Source: Mercurialis annua (taxonomy: Eukaryota; Streptophyta; Magnoliopsida; Malpighiales; Euphorbiaceae). Taken from it: a stretch of 64,000 nt of DNA. The notes under the pieces are model-generated. The model was given only the letters and a program-made list of their open reading frames with translations. It was not told the origin of the DNA and made no database searches. Shown one piece after another: positions 13,001 to 24,721 of the stretch. Location of the stretch: assembly GCF_937616625.2 (NCBI RefSeq), contig NC_065577.1:24999501-25063500 (forward strand), written 5' to 3'. The position numbers were made by a program, and so were the translations under genes. Numbering within the stretch: the first letter of the stretch is position 1; each line of letters begins with the position of its first letter.

Positions 13001-16000
13001 TCGCTAAAAATGTGAAATTTTTGGATTTGTTCCGTATTGTTTGTAAAAATTTTACTTTCTACGAATGTTTACTAACGTTACGAAACAAAACCAAATGTTT
13101 GGCTTAAAAAGCAAAACGTTTGTAAATGCTTGGTTTTGTAAACGTTTGGCTAAAATTGTTAAAAAGGTGAAACGTTTGGATTTGTTTCATAACGTTTGTA
13201 AACGTTTGGTTTAAATCGCTAAAATAGGGAAATGTTCCGATTTTTTGTAACGTTTGTAACTGTTTGGATTAAATCACAAAAGAGTTGAAACGTTTGGTTT
13301 TGTTTCATAACGTTTAAAATTTTTATAACCTTTGTAAACGTTTTACTTAAATTGCTAAAATGGTGAAACGTTTAGATTTGTTTCGTAACGTTTGTAAACG
13401 TTTGGCTGAAATAGATAAAAATCTGAAACGTTTGGATTTGTTTCGTAACGTTTTAAACGTTTGGTTTTGTTTCCAAACGTTTAAAACGTTACGAAACAAA
13501 TCCAAGTGTTTCACCTTTTTTTCAATTAAAGCCAAACGTTTACAAACGTTACGAAACAAATCCCAACGTTTCACCTTTTTAGTGATTAAAGCCAAACATT
13601 GGGATTTGTTTCGTAACATTTTAAAAGTTTGGTTTTGTTTCGTAACTTTTATAAACGTTTGGCTTAAATCACTAAAAAGATGAAACGTTTTGATTTGTTT
13701 CGTAACGTGTTAAATGTTTGGCTTAAATCGCCAAAAAGGTGAAACATTTGGTTTTGTTTCGTAACGTTTGTAAATGTTTGGCTTAAATTGCTAAAAAGGT
13801 GTAATGCTTGGATTTTTTTCGCAATGTTTAGAAACGTTACGAAACAAAACCAAACGTTTACAAACGTTAACGAAAAAAATCCAAACGTCTCACCTTTTTA
13901 GCGATTTAAGCCAAACGTTTACAAACATTACAAAACTAATCCAAACTTTAACATTTTAAGCAATTTAATCCGAACGTTTACAAATGTAACGAAACTAATC
14001 CAATCGTTTGTAAACAAATCCAAAAGTTTGGCTTCAATCACTAAAAAGGGGAAACGTTTGGATTTATTTCGTAATATTTGTAAACGTTTTTCTTAAATTG
14101 CTAAAATGGTGAAAGGTTTGGATTTATTTCGTAAGGTTTGTAAATGTTTGGATTTGTTTTGTAACGTTTGTAAACGTTTGGCTTGAATTGCTAAAAATGT
14201 GAAACGTTTAGATTTTTTCGTACCGTTAATAAACGTTTGGCTTAAATCGCTAAAATAGGGAACCGTTTGGATTTGTTTCGTAACGTTTGAAAATGTTGGC
14301 TTAAATCGCTAAAGAGGTGAAACGTTTGGATTTGTTTCGCAACATTTTAAACATTTGGATTTGTTTTATAACTTTTGTAAACGGTTGGCTTAAATTGCTA
14401 GAAAGTGAAACACTTGGATTTGTTTCGTAAAGTTTGTACACGTTTAGCTTAAATTGCTAAAAAGGTGAAACGCTTAGATTTGTTTCGTAACATTTGTAAA
14501 TGTTTGGCTTAAATCTCTAAAAAGGCAAAACGTTTGGATTTGTTTCATAACTTTTGTAAACGTTTGGCTTAAATTTGCTAAAAAGGTGAAATGTTTGGAT
14601 TTGTTTTGTAACGTTTGTAAACGTTTGGCTTAAATCGCTAAAAATGTGAAACGTTTGGATTTGTTCAGTAGCGTTTGTAAAAACTTTTACTTTCTACGAA
14701 CGTTTACAAGCGTTACGAAACAAAACCAAACGTTTGGCTTAAAACACTAAAAAGGTGAAACATTTGGAATTGTTTTGTAACGTTTGTAAACGTTTGGCCT
14801 AAATCGCTAAATTGGGGAAATGTTTGGATTTGTTTTGTAACGCTTGTAAAAGATTGGCGTAAATCGCTAAAAAGGTGAAATGTTTGGTTTTGTTTCATAA
14901 CATTTTAAACGTTTGGATTTTTTTCATAACCTTTGTAAATGTTTGGCTTAAATCGCTAAAAATGTGAATCGTTTGGATTTGTTCCGTAGCGTTTGTAAAA
15001 ACTTTTACTTTCTACGAACGTTTATAAGCCATACGCAACAAAACCAAACGTTTGGCTTAAAAGGCGAAACGTTTGGCTTAAATCGTAAAAAAGGTGAAAC
15101 GTTGGGATTTGTTTCGTTACGTTTGTGAACGTTTGGCTGAAATCGCAAAATGGGGAAACATTCCGATTTATTTTGTAACGTTTGTAAACATTTGGCGTAA
15201 ATCACTAAAAAATTGAAACTTTTGGTTTTGTTTCATAGCGTTTTAATTGTTCATAACCTTTGTAAAGGTTTGGCTTATATTGCTAAAAAGGTGAAACATT
15301 TAGATTTGTTTCGTAACGTTTGTAAAAGTTTGGCATAAATCGCTAAAAATGTGAAGCGTTTGGATTTGTTTTGTAACATTTTAAACGTTTGGTTTTGTTT
15401 CCAAACGTTTAAAACGTTATGAAACAAATCCAAACGTTTCACCTTTTTTTCAATTAAAGCCAAACATTTACAAACGTTACGAAACAAATCCAAACGTTTC
15501 ACCTTTTTAGCGATTTAAGCCAAACGTTTGGATTTGTTTCGTAACGTTTTAAACGTTTAGTATTGTTTCATAACGTTTATAAACGTTGGCTTAAATCGCT
15601 AAAAAGGTGAAACGTTTGGATTTTTTTCGTAATGTTTGTAAATGTTTGGCTTCAATTGCAAAAAAGGTGAAATGTTTGGAATTGTTTCGTAACGTTTGTA
15701 AACAATTGGCCTAAATTGCTAAAAAGGTGAAACGTTTGGATTTGTTTCGTAACGTTTTAAACGATTTGTTTCTTTCGTAACGTTGATAAATGTTTGGCTT
15801 AAATAGGTAAAAAGGTGAAATGTTTGGTTTTGTTTCGTAACGTTCATAAAACGTTTGGCTTAAATCGCAAAAAATGGGAAACATTTGGTTTTATTTCGTA
15901 ACGTTTGTAAACGTTTTTCTTATATCGCTAAAAAGGGGAAACGTTTGAATTTTTCTCGTAACATTTGTAAACGTTTAGCTTAAATTGCTAAAATGGTAAA

Positions 16001-16250
16001 ACAATTGGTTTTGTTTCGTAACCTTTGTAAACGTTTGGCTTAAATCGCTAAAAATGTGAAACGTTTGGATTTGTTTTGTAACATTTTAAACGTTTGGTTT
16101 TGTTTCGTAACGTTTATAAACGTTTGGGTTAAATCGCTAAAATGGTGAAACGTTTGGTTTTGTTTCGTAACATTTGTAAACGTTTGGCTTAAATCGCTAA
16201 AAAGGGGAAACGTTTGGATTTGGCTTAAATTGCTAAAACTGTGAAACGTT
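7096..16250. repeat. 60-bp satellite, block 2 (multiple inversions)
   Basis: Same 60-bp family as block 1. Orientation changes many times. Approximate segments: minus 7096-7916, plus 7917-8737, minus 8746-9710, plus 9720-10390, minus 10400-10840, plus 10850-11150, minus 11160-11385, plus 11386-11995, minus 12004-13474 with a short plus insert near 12650, plus 13475-13590, minus 13600-13835, plus 13836-14010, minus 14011-15402 with short plus inserts near 14690 and 15010, plus 15403-15521, and minus 15530-16250. Six of these switches sit exactly on AAACGTTT (7917-7924, 8738-8745, 11996-12003, 13475-13482, 15403-15410, 15522-15529). A larger unit of about 1.94 kb is duplicated (about 12980-13590 resembles 14930-15520). 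Open frames here are satellite artefacts. Confidence 0.95.
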
Positions 16251-16785
16251 ATTATGGCACAAGATTTTGATTCACAAGATCCTCGGGAGAGGCAAGTGAA
16301 GGGCATATATAGGACGCCCCTCAAAATCAAAAGAGACAACAGGAACTCCTTTTGCTTGTGGAAATGGTTCAAGCATGAATTGTGTAGAAATTACCTAAGG
16401 AGTGACATCAGTATGTTTTGCAAAGGATGTCTCAACAGTGCCATCAGATTATTTTGTGAATACTTGTGTACGAGATTGAACAGGTTGAGTAGATTCATGC
16501 ATTTTTTCTAAGGTTGTAATCCACTTTTCGTGGAAAAAAGGTGTAGGAGTTCATTTCTAGTGATTTGTTTGGGTATATGGACACAAGAAGGGGTGTTTTG
16601 GGAATATGTTTTTATCAAAAGGGCATCATTATGGTTTGCGGGTAAAGTGAGGTTAAAGCATGGTTTTGCAAACGATACACCATTTGATAGTGAAGAGTAG
16701 CTGCAGTTGAATCAGCAACTTGTTGAGCTATAGTAATTTGTATTTGCACCATTAAAGCCGTAAGAGCCATCGGATCTGAGAGGGC
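16251..16785 (-). other. 535-bp non-satellite insertion of unknown origin
   Basis: Unique sequence inside the satellite, flanked on both sides by AACGTT (16245-16250 and 16786-16791). The satellite on its left is in minus and on its right in plus orientation. The minus strand has a short open stretch at about 16615-16785 (ALSDPMALTALMVQIQITIA then QQVADSTAATLHYQMVYRLQ). Another frame near 16255-16390 gives short peptides ending PLPRIL. I do not recognise either; they could be a retrotransposon gag or a host gene fragment. No terminal repeats, poly-A or target duplication other than AACGTT were seen. AACGTT is part of the satellite palindrome, so the flanking repeat may be microhomology and not a true target duplication. 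Confidence 0.6.
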
Positions 16786-18645
16786 AACGTTACGAAACAA
16801 ATCTAAATGTTTCACGTTTTTAGCAATTTAAATCAAACGTTTACAAAAGATACGAAATAAATCCAAGCATTTCACCTTTTTAGCAATTTAAGCCAAACGT
16901 TTACAAACATTACGGAACAAAACCAAACGTTTCACATTTTTAGAGATTTAAGCCAAACATTTACTTATGTTACAAAGCAAATCCAAATGTTTCTCCTTTT
17001 TAGCAAATTAAGCCAAACGTTTACAAACGTTACGAAACAAATCCAAACGTTTCCCCATTTTAGCGATTTAAGCCAAACGTTTAAAACATTACGAAACAAA
17101 TCCAAACGTTTCCCCTTTTTAGAGATTGAAGCCAAATGTTTACAAATGTTACAAAACAAATCCAAACGTTTCACATTCTTAGCAATTTAAGCCAAACATT
17201 TACAAACGATACGAAACTAATCCAAACATTTCGCCTTTTTAGAAATATTAGCCAAACGTTTACAAACATTACGTAACAAAGCCAAACGTTTCCCCATTTT
17301 AGAGATTTAAGACAAACGTTTATATGCGTTACAAAACAAATCCAAACATTTCACATTTTTAGCGATTTAAGATGAACATTTACAAATGTTACGAAACAAA
17401 ACCAAACATTTCACCTTTTTAGCGATTTCAGCCAAACGTTTACAAACGTTACGAAATAAATCCAAGCGTTTCACCTTTTTACCGATTTAAGCCAGACGTT
17501 TACAAACGTTACGAAACAAATCCAAACGTTTCAACTTTTTAGCGATTTAAGCCAAACGTTTACAAGGTTATGAAACAAAACCAAACTTTTACCCTGTTTA
17601 GCGATTTAAGCCAAATGTTTCACATTTTTGGCGATTTAAGCCGAACGTTTACAAGTGTTACGAAACAAAACCAAACGTTTCACCTTTTTAACAATTTAAG
17701 CCAAACGTTTATAAATGTTACGAAACAAAACCAAACGTTTAAAATGTTAAGAAACAAATCCAAACGTTTCACATTTTTAGGGATTTAAGCCAAACATTTA
17801 CAAAAGATACGAAACAAAACCAAACGTTTCACCTTTTTGGCGATATAAGCTAAACGTTTACAATTGTTACAAAAAAAACCAAACTTTTAAAAAGCTACGA
17901 AACAAATCCAAACGTTTCCCATTTTTAGCGATTTAAACAAAACGTTTACAAACGTTACGAAACAAATCCAAGCGTTTCACCTTTTTAGCAATTTAAGCCA
18001 AACGTTACGAGACAAAACCAAACGTTTCACCTTTTTAGCGATTTAAGCCAAATGTTTACAAACGCTACGAAACAATGGGAAACGTTTGGATTTTATTTAG
18101 GCCGAACGTTTACAAATGTTACTAAACAAAACCAAAAGTTTCACCTTTTTAGTGATTACAGTGTTTACAAACGTTACGAAACAATACTAAACGTTTAAAA
18201 CGTTATGAAACAAATCAAACGTTTCACATTTTTTGCGATATAAGCCAAACGTTTAAAAACTTTACGAAACAAAGCCAAACTATTAAAAACGTTACGAGAC
18301 AAATCCAAGCGTTTCATCGTTTTAGCATTTTAAGCCAAACGTTTACAAAAATTACGAAATAAAACCAAACGTTTCACCTTATTAGCGATTTAAGCCAAAT
18401 GTTTACAAATGTTACGAAACAAATCCACGCGTTTCACCTTTTTAGCAATTTAAGCCAAACGTTTACAAACGCTGCGGAACAAAACCAAATGTTTCATAGT
18501 TTTAGCAATTTAAGCCAAACGTTGACAAACGCTACAAAACCAATCCAAACATTTCACCTTTTTATGTATTTAAGCCAAACGTTTCACCCTTTTAGCGATT
18601 TAAACCAAACATGTACAAACGTTACGAAACAAAACTAACCGTTTC
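16786..18645 (+). repeat. 60-bp satellite, block 3 (plus orientation)
   Basis: Continuous plus-orientation monomers of the same family with private variants and a few short deletions. It ends at GTTTC (18641-18645), the left copy of the target duplication of the next element. Confidence 0.95.
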
Positions 18646-19372
18646 TTTCACGACCCAAATTATTGAGCCGAAACCGGCGCTAGGGAATGGGAGTGGTAGC
18701 TCTAAATCCCGTAGCAAGCCTAAAATTCTCTTTAAATTTTTCGCATTTAAAACATATTATTCGTAAAAGGTTTAAAGAAGACTTCTTTAAACAAAATATT
18801 TATAATTAATAAAATATCATATTCATTTTCTGAAAACCAAAACGAAACGATTCTTAGAAACCAGGGTCTTACAAAGCGATATCTCATATCCAGCACCGCC
18901 CTGTTTCTATTCATAATCATAACCAATTTCATTCATGGCAATTGGTTAAATAAATCAAACGGATAAAAGGGTACAACCTTATAAAACTATATACATGCAT
19001 TATGTCATATCAGAGTTAACAACAAAACACCGTTTGATATAAAACATCATTCATGGTCTGACGTCTATTGACTACTGCAGCGCTACGAAGTAAACATACT
19101 TCTGTACATACTTCAAAATATCATAGACTTCCGGAAGAAGGATGGAAGTCCAACACGTCAAAATACTATTTACATGAAAGGAAATTGTGAGGGGTCAGTA
19201 TATGGGAATATACTGAGTGAGTTCATATAAATACCATATAAAATTAACGAAAATATAAAGCATATTTGTATGCATCCAAATACCAAACCGAATGAAACCC
19301 TAAGTTTATTATGTTTCTTTATTAAATTTGTATTTTTTATTTATTCGATCAAAGCTTAGTTATTAGGCCCAA

Positions 19373-19485
19373 GTCCCGGGATAGTTCCACCGAGTTAACG
19401 AGGCGAGATACAGGTCCCGAGATAGTTCCACCGAGTTAAACCTCGTATCTCAATTAATGCAGTCCCGAGATAGTTCCACCGAGTT
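19373..19485 (-). repeat. Triplicated LTR motif (three about 24-bp copies)
   Basis: Three copies of GTCCCGAGATAGTTC followed by CACCGAGTT at 19373-19396, 19414-19437 and 19462-19485, with unrelated spacers. The same triplet occurs in the right LTR at about 25449-25560. Related tripled motifs occupy comparable places in other LTRs of the window (36642-36758, 54861-54982). Function unknown. Confidence 0.85.
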
Positions 19486-20134
19486 CAACTCGCATCAATC
19501 ATCTTAAAGGATATTATTTGTGTTTTATGTATATTCAGTTTAATATAACTGGTGTACACACAGTTCTATTGTTGCCCAATAGATACTCGTTTCATCGGAT
19601 CTATATACGGGTTTTAAAACGTTTAATTGCAATAATGAAATTTAAATAAAGCATTTCATAAAACAATTGCAAATATTAAAAATCGACAGTATAAATATAA
19701 ACTCACAAAACACGCTTTTCCAAAAACACCACGGTATTCAAACACCGTCAAGCTTCGTGAGCTCCCTGTCTTGTAGCTGCCTGCCTTGCCGGATCTATAA
19801 CGATTTCAAATCAAGAGACTTACATTAGAATCCTATTCTAAGATCGATTCTAGACTCAAGACACGACATGACACAAAGCATAAACCGTCGTGCTTCAACC
19901 GTCGTGCTTCATACTTCTTTTGTTTCTTAATACTTCTCGATTCAATTCTCCATATAGAATATAGGTTTTCTATACAAAACCAATTGATAATCATATTCTA
20001 TCTCATTCCAAATTACTAGTCATATTTCACTCGTTTAACGTCCGAATTTCGCATTTTCGGAGTCCGGAAGTCGATATCGAGTTAGGGAATCATCAAATTA
20101 GGTTTTCGGACGTCTTTCCCTTAAAAAATGGGGA

Positions 20135-20262
20135 GGTGCACGTCGTGCACCCCCCTTGGCACGTCGTGCCCCTAAGGTGCACGTCGTGCACCTCATTTGG
20201 GAACGCCGTGCCCCTGCACGACGTGCTCTGGTGTTGAGCACGTCGTGCCCCATTGTGGGCAC
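20135..20262 (-). promoter_or_regulatory. Hairpin cluster in LTR, core CACGTCGTG
   Basis: Five to six short inverted repeats of the form arm-T-arm or arm-A-arm. The core CACG T CGTG is constant and the outer bases change in complementary pairs: GGTG..CACC at 20135-20151, GGC..GCC, GGTG..CACC again, and GAG or GGG variants. The cluster is much more GC-rich than its surroundings. It lies about 420-550 nt downstream of the TATA box on the element strand, hence probably in the transcribed leader. CACGTC resembles plant bZIP half-sites. Role unknown; the structure is directly visible. Confidence 0.8.
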
Positions 20263-20680
20263 GAACCCAGCCGTTCAAAACGGCCATTCCGACTCCGTAT
20301 CTCAACATATAAACATCAAAAATCAATATATTTATCAAAACATCAATCAAGCTCGTCGGAAACGCAAGAAAACGCTTAAAAATGAGTTTAAAACGATAAC
20401 ACGATACGGTACGGTTAAAACCTATCGTTTCAAATTGATACACCTCCGAATTCAACAAACCATAGACCGAAACGATAAGCTTACCTTGTTCCACACGACG
20501 ATACGAAGAAATAGAAACGAAAAACTCGCAAAACGGATCAAGAACGGCGATCCGACGGCGAGGGCGACGATGATCGTGAGTTTAGGCTAAGGAAAAGAAA
20601 TCTTCTTCTTTCTCTCTTCTGGATACTGCTTCTTAGGCTTAGGATAATTGATTTTATGGATTTCATGATAAGGCTTAAGC

Positions 20681-20690
20681 CTTTATATAT
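20681..20690 (-). promoter_or_regulatory. Probable TATA box of the gag-only element LTR
   Basis: On the minus strand the sequence reads ATATATATAAAGGC, a good plant TATA context, about 345 bp into the LTR. The equivalent in the right LTR, which drives the element, is near 26779-26790. Transcription start not determinable here. Confidence 0.55.
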
Positions 20691-21034
20691 ATGGATGGCT
20701 AATTTGTATTTTGGTCCTTGAAACTTTTCAAAAGTTGCAATTTAGCCCAAAACCTAACCGCGTCCAAATTTTAAAAGGTCTCTGATTGACTCGAGGTTTT
20801 TACCACACATATTATAGAATATTTCGCGGACCTTGGCGAAATAATTTCCGTCACGGGATTTATATTATATTTTATATTAATTTTCTAAGTTATTTCCTTA
20901 AATCCTGCTAATCCGCTTAATAAAATTTATTCTAAATTCCCGATATAATTCAATTAATTCCTTCTTAATTTAATTTATCGAAATTAACAACACGTGGCAC
21001 GACTTGATTATCTTAAAATATTTGGGGTATTACA

Positions 21035-21085
21035 TTCTTCCCCCCTTATAAAAATTCGTCCTCGAATTTTCATAAATCCTTCTTA
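21035..21085 (-). pseudogene. Polypurine tract and last codons of a chromovirus-like pol
   Basis: Directly inside the left LTR the minus strand reads AAATTCGAGGACGAATTTTT, then ATAAGGGGGGAAGAA, then the LTR. A purine tract at this position primes plus-strand synthesis. The FEDEF/NSRTNF-type codons directly before it are the usual 3' end of pol in plant Gypsy elements. Only this tail remains, which shows that the element was derived from a coding Gypsy element by internal deletion. Confidence 0.75.
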
Positions 21086-23300
21086 TCTACTTTATTCCGT
21101 TGATACTTTTTCAGTCGTAATACTTTTACCCATCAAGTATTATGTTCCTTTGTAAAGACTTGAGGTCTTGTCCTCGACTTGCCATCCTGATGAACTTTCT
21201 TGATAGCGGGGTTGCGTCCAAATATCGTTACCATCATTGCATTTTACTCTTATCGCTTTTTCTTACATCTAACGTCATTGGGTTAAGCTTGCTGGTAGTA
21301 GACTCCCTTGTTTGCATAATTCAAATTACTTGCTAGAAGTAATTGTTTCACTTATGGCATACCGCGGTCATTATTTCATTGTAAGTTATTTAATATCTCA
21401 TTCCTTACTCAGATATTACTTTGATTACAGGTTATGACGGTCTTGTCTTTGGTAAATACCATACGCTATCGTCTTGGTAAACCATCGCGTCCTTTGAAAT
21501 TCCGTATGTCGTCATCTCTTGACGGCTTCCTACTTACTTTCCTATAGCAGGGTTCCTTGCTTGCATTACTTAAATTACTTATCCAAAGTAATTATCTCAC
21601 ATGTAGTGCTGCTAATCTTGATCTTATATCCATTATCTTATTGTTATTTATCTTCTTACGATGCATATTCACTCTAGTTGATCGTAGAATGAAAAGATAC
21701 TACGTCCCTGTTGTTTATCATTATTTTATTTCGTTGACTTGCTAACATTGCGGTCTTGTATCATGAGTCAAATCTCTCGCAAGTTACTCCATGGTATATG
21801 TACCAAAACTCATTCAAATTGTTCGCATCCATGTCCATGTCTTTATCGAAGTGACCTTACTAATTCAATCCCATTATTCATCTATCCATCATCTTCTTAT
21901 AGATACTTTTCCTCTTCCTTATTATACGTCCTTTATGAAAATTCCTTCCATGTTAGTCCGTACATCCGTACATAACTTATTCTTGAAATTATAGAAGTAA
22001 CATTTGTAGACTTCTATAATCATCCTTCGTTTCTTTCTTGTACCTTTATTGTACTCGAACTTCTTATGAATACTGTTACTTACGATTCATTCTTGTCGTA
22101 ATTCATTACTTCCTTTCATATTCCTTAGTTTCATTTACTGGTACTATCTCTCTTATAGCTTTCATAACTCCTTCCATATACTTCTTTGTCGTTGTTCTCG
22201 CATTGCATATCGTTAATGAGAATCTTGGATGTTGCTTCCTTTTGATCATTTTGGAATCCAATACGTTAATATTCACTTATACTCATGGGGTGTACCCATT
22301 ACTGACATTCATTATGTCAACAAGACTAATATTGGTCTCCTATTATCGCATTCCCTTAAGACTTCTTAATTTCTCGTGCAAAATTCCTGTTGAATCTTAT
22401 ACTCGATCTTCGTAACACGTTTCAAATCTTCTCCTGGTACTAGTCATTTTCATACATACTTGCCTCTATCTGTCCAGACGTCTCTTGAAAGTTTTTGGAT
22501 CCTAAAACAAACGTCACTGCCACAGAAGGTTTGATCTCATTCCATCAACCTCTCGAAAGTTGAAACATTGATCATTAACGTTGTTCGTGACTTTTCTTTC
22601 TATCCTAATTACTTATGAATCGTTAATAAACTCTTAGTCAAGAAGAGCTTATATCGTCCTTTAACTTACTACTTTAGGTACCAATCCTAACTTCACGCAT
22701 CCTCACTTTGTTCTCTCTCATCACAAATTTAACTGTTTCTTATTGTTCAGACACCAATTTCTAATTCCACATAGTTCTGTCTGGTTATACTTATTCAAAA
22801 CATTTCAAACTAATTGGAAATCTTTTGTTTCTTTACAACGTATACCTTTATGAACATACTTGTAAAAACATTTGTGAGCTCACGTTTAAAATATTTTTAT
22901 CTTAAATAGTACATAGTAAATCATAAAATACATACATAATTGTGGCAGGGTGATGACACCTCTCATCACCAAGGAGTTGCTTCAACTCTACAATCCTCAT
23001 CTAATGCAAATGATGCATGTTCTAATCGCATTCCATTCTCTTATTTAATCATTAATTATGATATATGTATTTCTAGCAGTGAATGCACAATGTATGCTTA
23101 TGACATGTCTGGCCACAATTATGCAAATTTTAAAAGAAACTTTTAATAAAAGTTTTCAGAAAATTCCAAATCTTTTAAATAATACATTAAAACATTTTCA
23201 TATTCAAGCTTCACAAGACGTTTCAACTCTGTGGATGATAAACCTAATCCCAATGTTCATAGGTAGGTAATCGCCTCTACTAAGGTTTATCATCTAGTTC
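21086..23300 (-). other. Non-coding internal spacer of the gag-only element
   Basis: About 2.2 kb where pol would lie. The plus strand is pyrimidine-rich (the element strand purine-rich) with many stops in all frames. I found no RT, RNase H, protease or integrase motif. Short plus-strand open frames here (for example 21557-21745, 22038-22415) have low-complexity, hydrophobic translations and are taken as chance. It is either heavily rearranged pol or substituted filler sequence. Confidence 0.7.
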
Positions 23301-24341
23301 TTATATATAAATAAAAGCAATATAAAATAATTGACTTGACCTTAGCGTAATAATACCTCGACTGATAATGTTGTGGTTTGAAGCATCCTGAGTTTGTTGT
23401 GTTGTTCCACTTGTCGTAGCTTGCTCCCGTAGGTCAATAGGTTCACTCGGACCAACTCCTGAGCTTCCAACCCTATGCCTATTCCTCCTTCGCCTATTCC
23501 TTCTCCATCCATACCCTTGAAATTGATCTCTATCTTCATAAATATTTAATCGAGGTTGTCTAAGAAATTCCATACCCGTTAGTCTTGAATGCTGATAAAA
23601 GGGATTCATCATCCTTACCGGGGATATATGATACTCTAGAATAGGGCATGCTCTTACAAAATGACCAAATTGCCCACATCGCAAACAAGCACCTGTCATA
23701 TAACGACAAAAACCCTAATATCGTCTTTGACACACTGGACAGACTGATGGTATGGGATCTAGATATCTTGGCCTGAAATTTTGGTGAATATGACCACCTC
23801 TTGCACGTCCAACATTCATGTTTGGGTTAACTCTTATAAGTCTCTGTGGATTTCTGGGTCTAACCTGTAACCCGTATGCACCCTGTCCTGATCCTTCTAA
23901 TAGTTCTGGTGTACCACTAAAAGATCCAAATCCTAATATGTTAGACTGCCTACGTTCCAACATCGCATTCCTATTCTCCAATTCATTCATACGCTGACCT
24001 TGTTGTAGCATAATTTGGTTAATCCTCAATACATTACTTTGCATAACAGCAATTCCTGGTAGCAACTGATTCATATCGATGTTGGGTTGTGGCTGCACTT
24101 CTAATGCTTGCGCCTCTTCTCCAAAATCTTGATTCATCTCATCCGCTTTCTCACCAAATTGATGCGGCACTTCCAATGCCTCCTCCACTCTGGCATTACC
24201 TTGATTTCCATTTTGATCATGGGCTACTTCCTCCATTTGTACTGGTCCATTCTCTATCATGATGTCATATGCTTCATCATGAACCTCCACCTCATCTTGT
24301 GCATCCATAACACGATCATTGAATCGTCTTTGATCCTCCAT
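23301..24341 (-). pseudogene. gag-like ORF with one in-frame stop
   Basis: Reads from ATG at 24341 as an acidic N-terminal half (MEDQRRFNDRVMDAQDEVEV...), a Q/N/L-rich possible coiled coil (IAVMQSNVLRINQIMLQQGQ), a G/R/P-rich linker, and a zinc knuckle CLRCGQFGHFVRACP (C-x2-C-x4-H-x4-C) from about 23687 downward. The frame is interrupted once, by TAG at 23717-23715, and continues in phase to 23301. The stop falls between CPVCQRRY and GFCRYMTGAC, inside the cysteine-rich motif that precedes the knuckle in chromovirus Gag. The typical retrotransposon gag core (W..A...L...A..WW) is not recognisable, so this Gag would be short and atypical even without the stop. A Gag of this type would bind element RNA in particles supplied by an autonomous relative. 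Confidence 0.8.
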
Positions 24342-24705
24342 CTACTAATAATATACAACTCGTTCAATCCACTACCGAATCATACTAAACAATAGCAACA
24401 TGCCTATGCCATACTAACATGGCAAGCACACATCCATATAATCGAGGCTTAATGTAGAAGCGATATATTAGCGTCTAAGCGAGACATATAAACATAAGTC
24501 GAACATCTATGCATAGGCAGAATATCTACGCATACGTATCTCATCAAACGATCCTATCGAACGTATAAACAGACTCAAATCATAAGAAGAAGAATCAAAA
24601 CTTTTAAATCAAACGAAAACTGATCAAAGACATGACTCGAATCCTATATGCTGCAGTAGTCCCTAGGTAGATTCATACACAAAGAAGTGGTATCCTGGAC
24701 CAACT

Positions 24706-24717
24706 GCTCTGATAACA
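24706..24717 (-). other. Primer binding site (initiator Met tRNA type)
   Basis: On the minus strand, 4 nt inside the 5' LTR (right LTR), the sequence reads TGTTATCAGAGC. This differs at one base from TGGTATCAGAGC, the common plant PBS complementary to initiator methionine tRNA. It fixes the element's orientation as minus. Confidence 0.8.
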
Positions 24718-24721
24718 AATC

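Larger units (their letters stand above)
18646..21034 (-). repeat. 3' LTR of the gag-only element (2389 bp)
   Basis: Read on the minus strand it begins TGTAATACCCCAAA (right end, 21034) and should end in CGTGACA, but the terminal CA is mutated here (18646 reads TTTC instead of TGTC). It contains, in plus coordinates, a hairpin CAGTATATGGGAATATACTG (19196-19215), a triplicated motif (19373-19485), the hairpin cluster (20135-20262) and a TATA box (20681-20690). One local difference from the other LTR is a second AACCGTCGTGCTTC near 19896-19910, in place of about 25 bp present in the right LTR near 25975-26005. Confidence 0.9.

Noticed and set aside
16245..16791. AACGTT repeats as a genuine 6-bp target duplication
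   Set aside because: AACGTT is part of the satellite palindrome and the flanks are in opposite orientation, so microhomology explains it as well.
20156..20590. 144-codon plus open frame (ARRAPKVHVVHL...) and equivalents at 26219 and 55748-56025
   Set aside because: Frames run through the hairpin cluster; the repeated ARRAP/VHVVH peptides come from CACGTCGTG repeats in LTR DNA.
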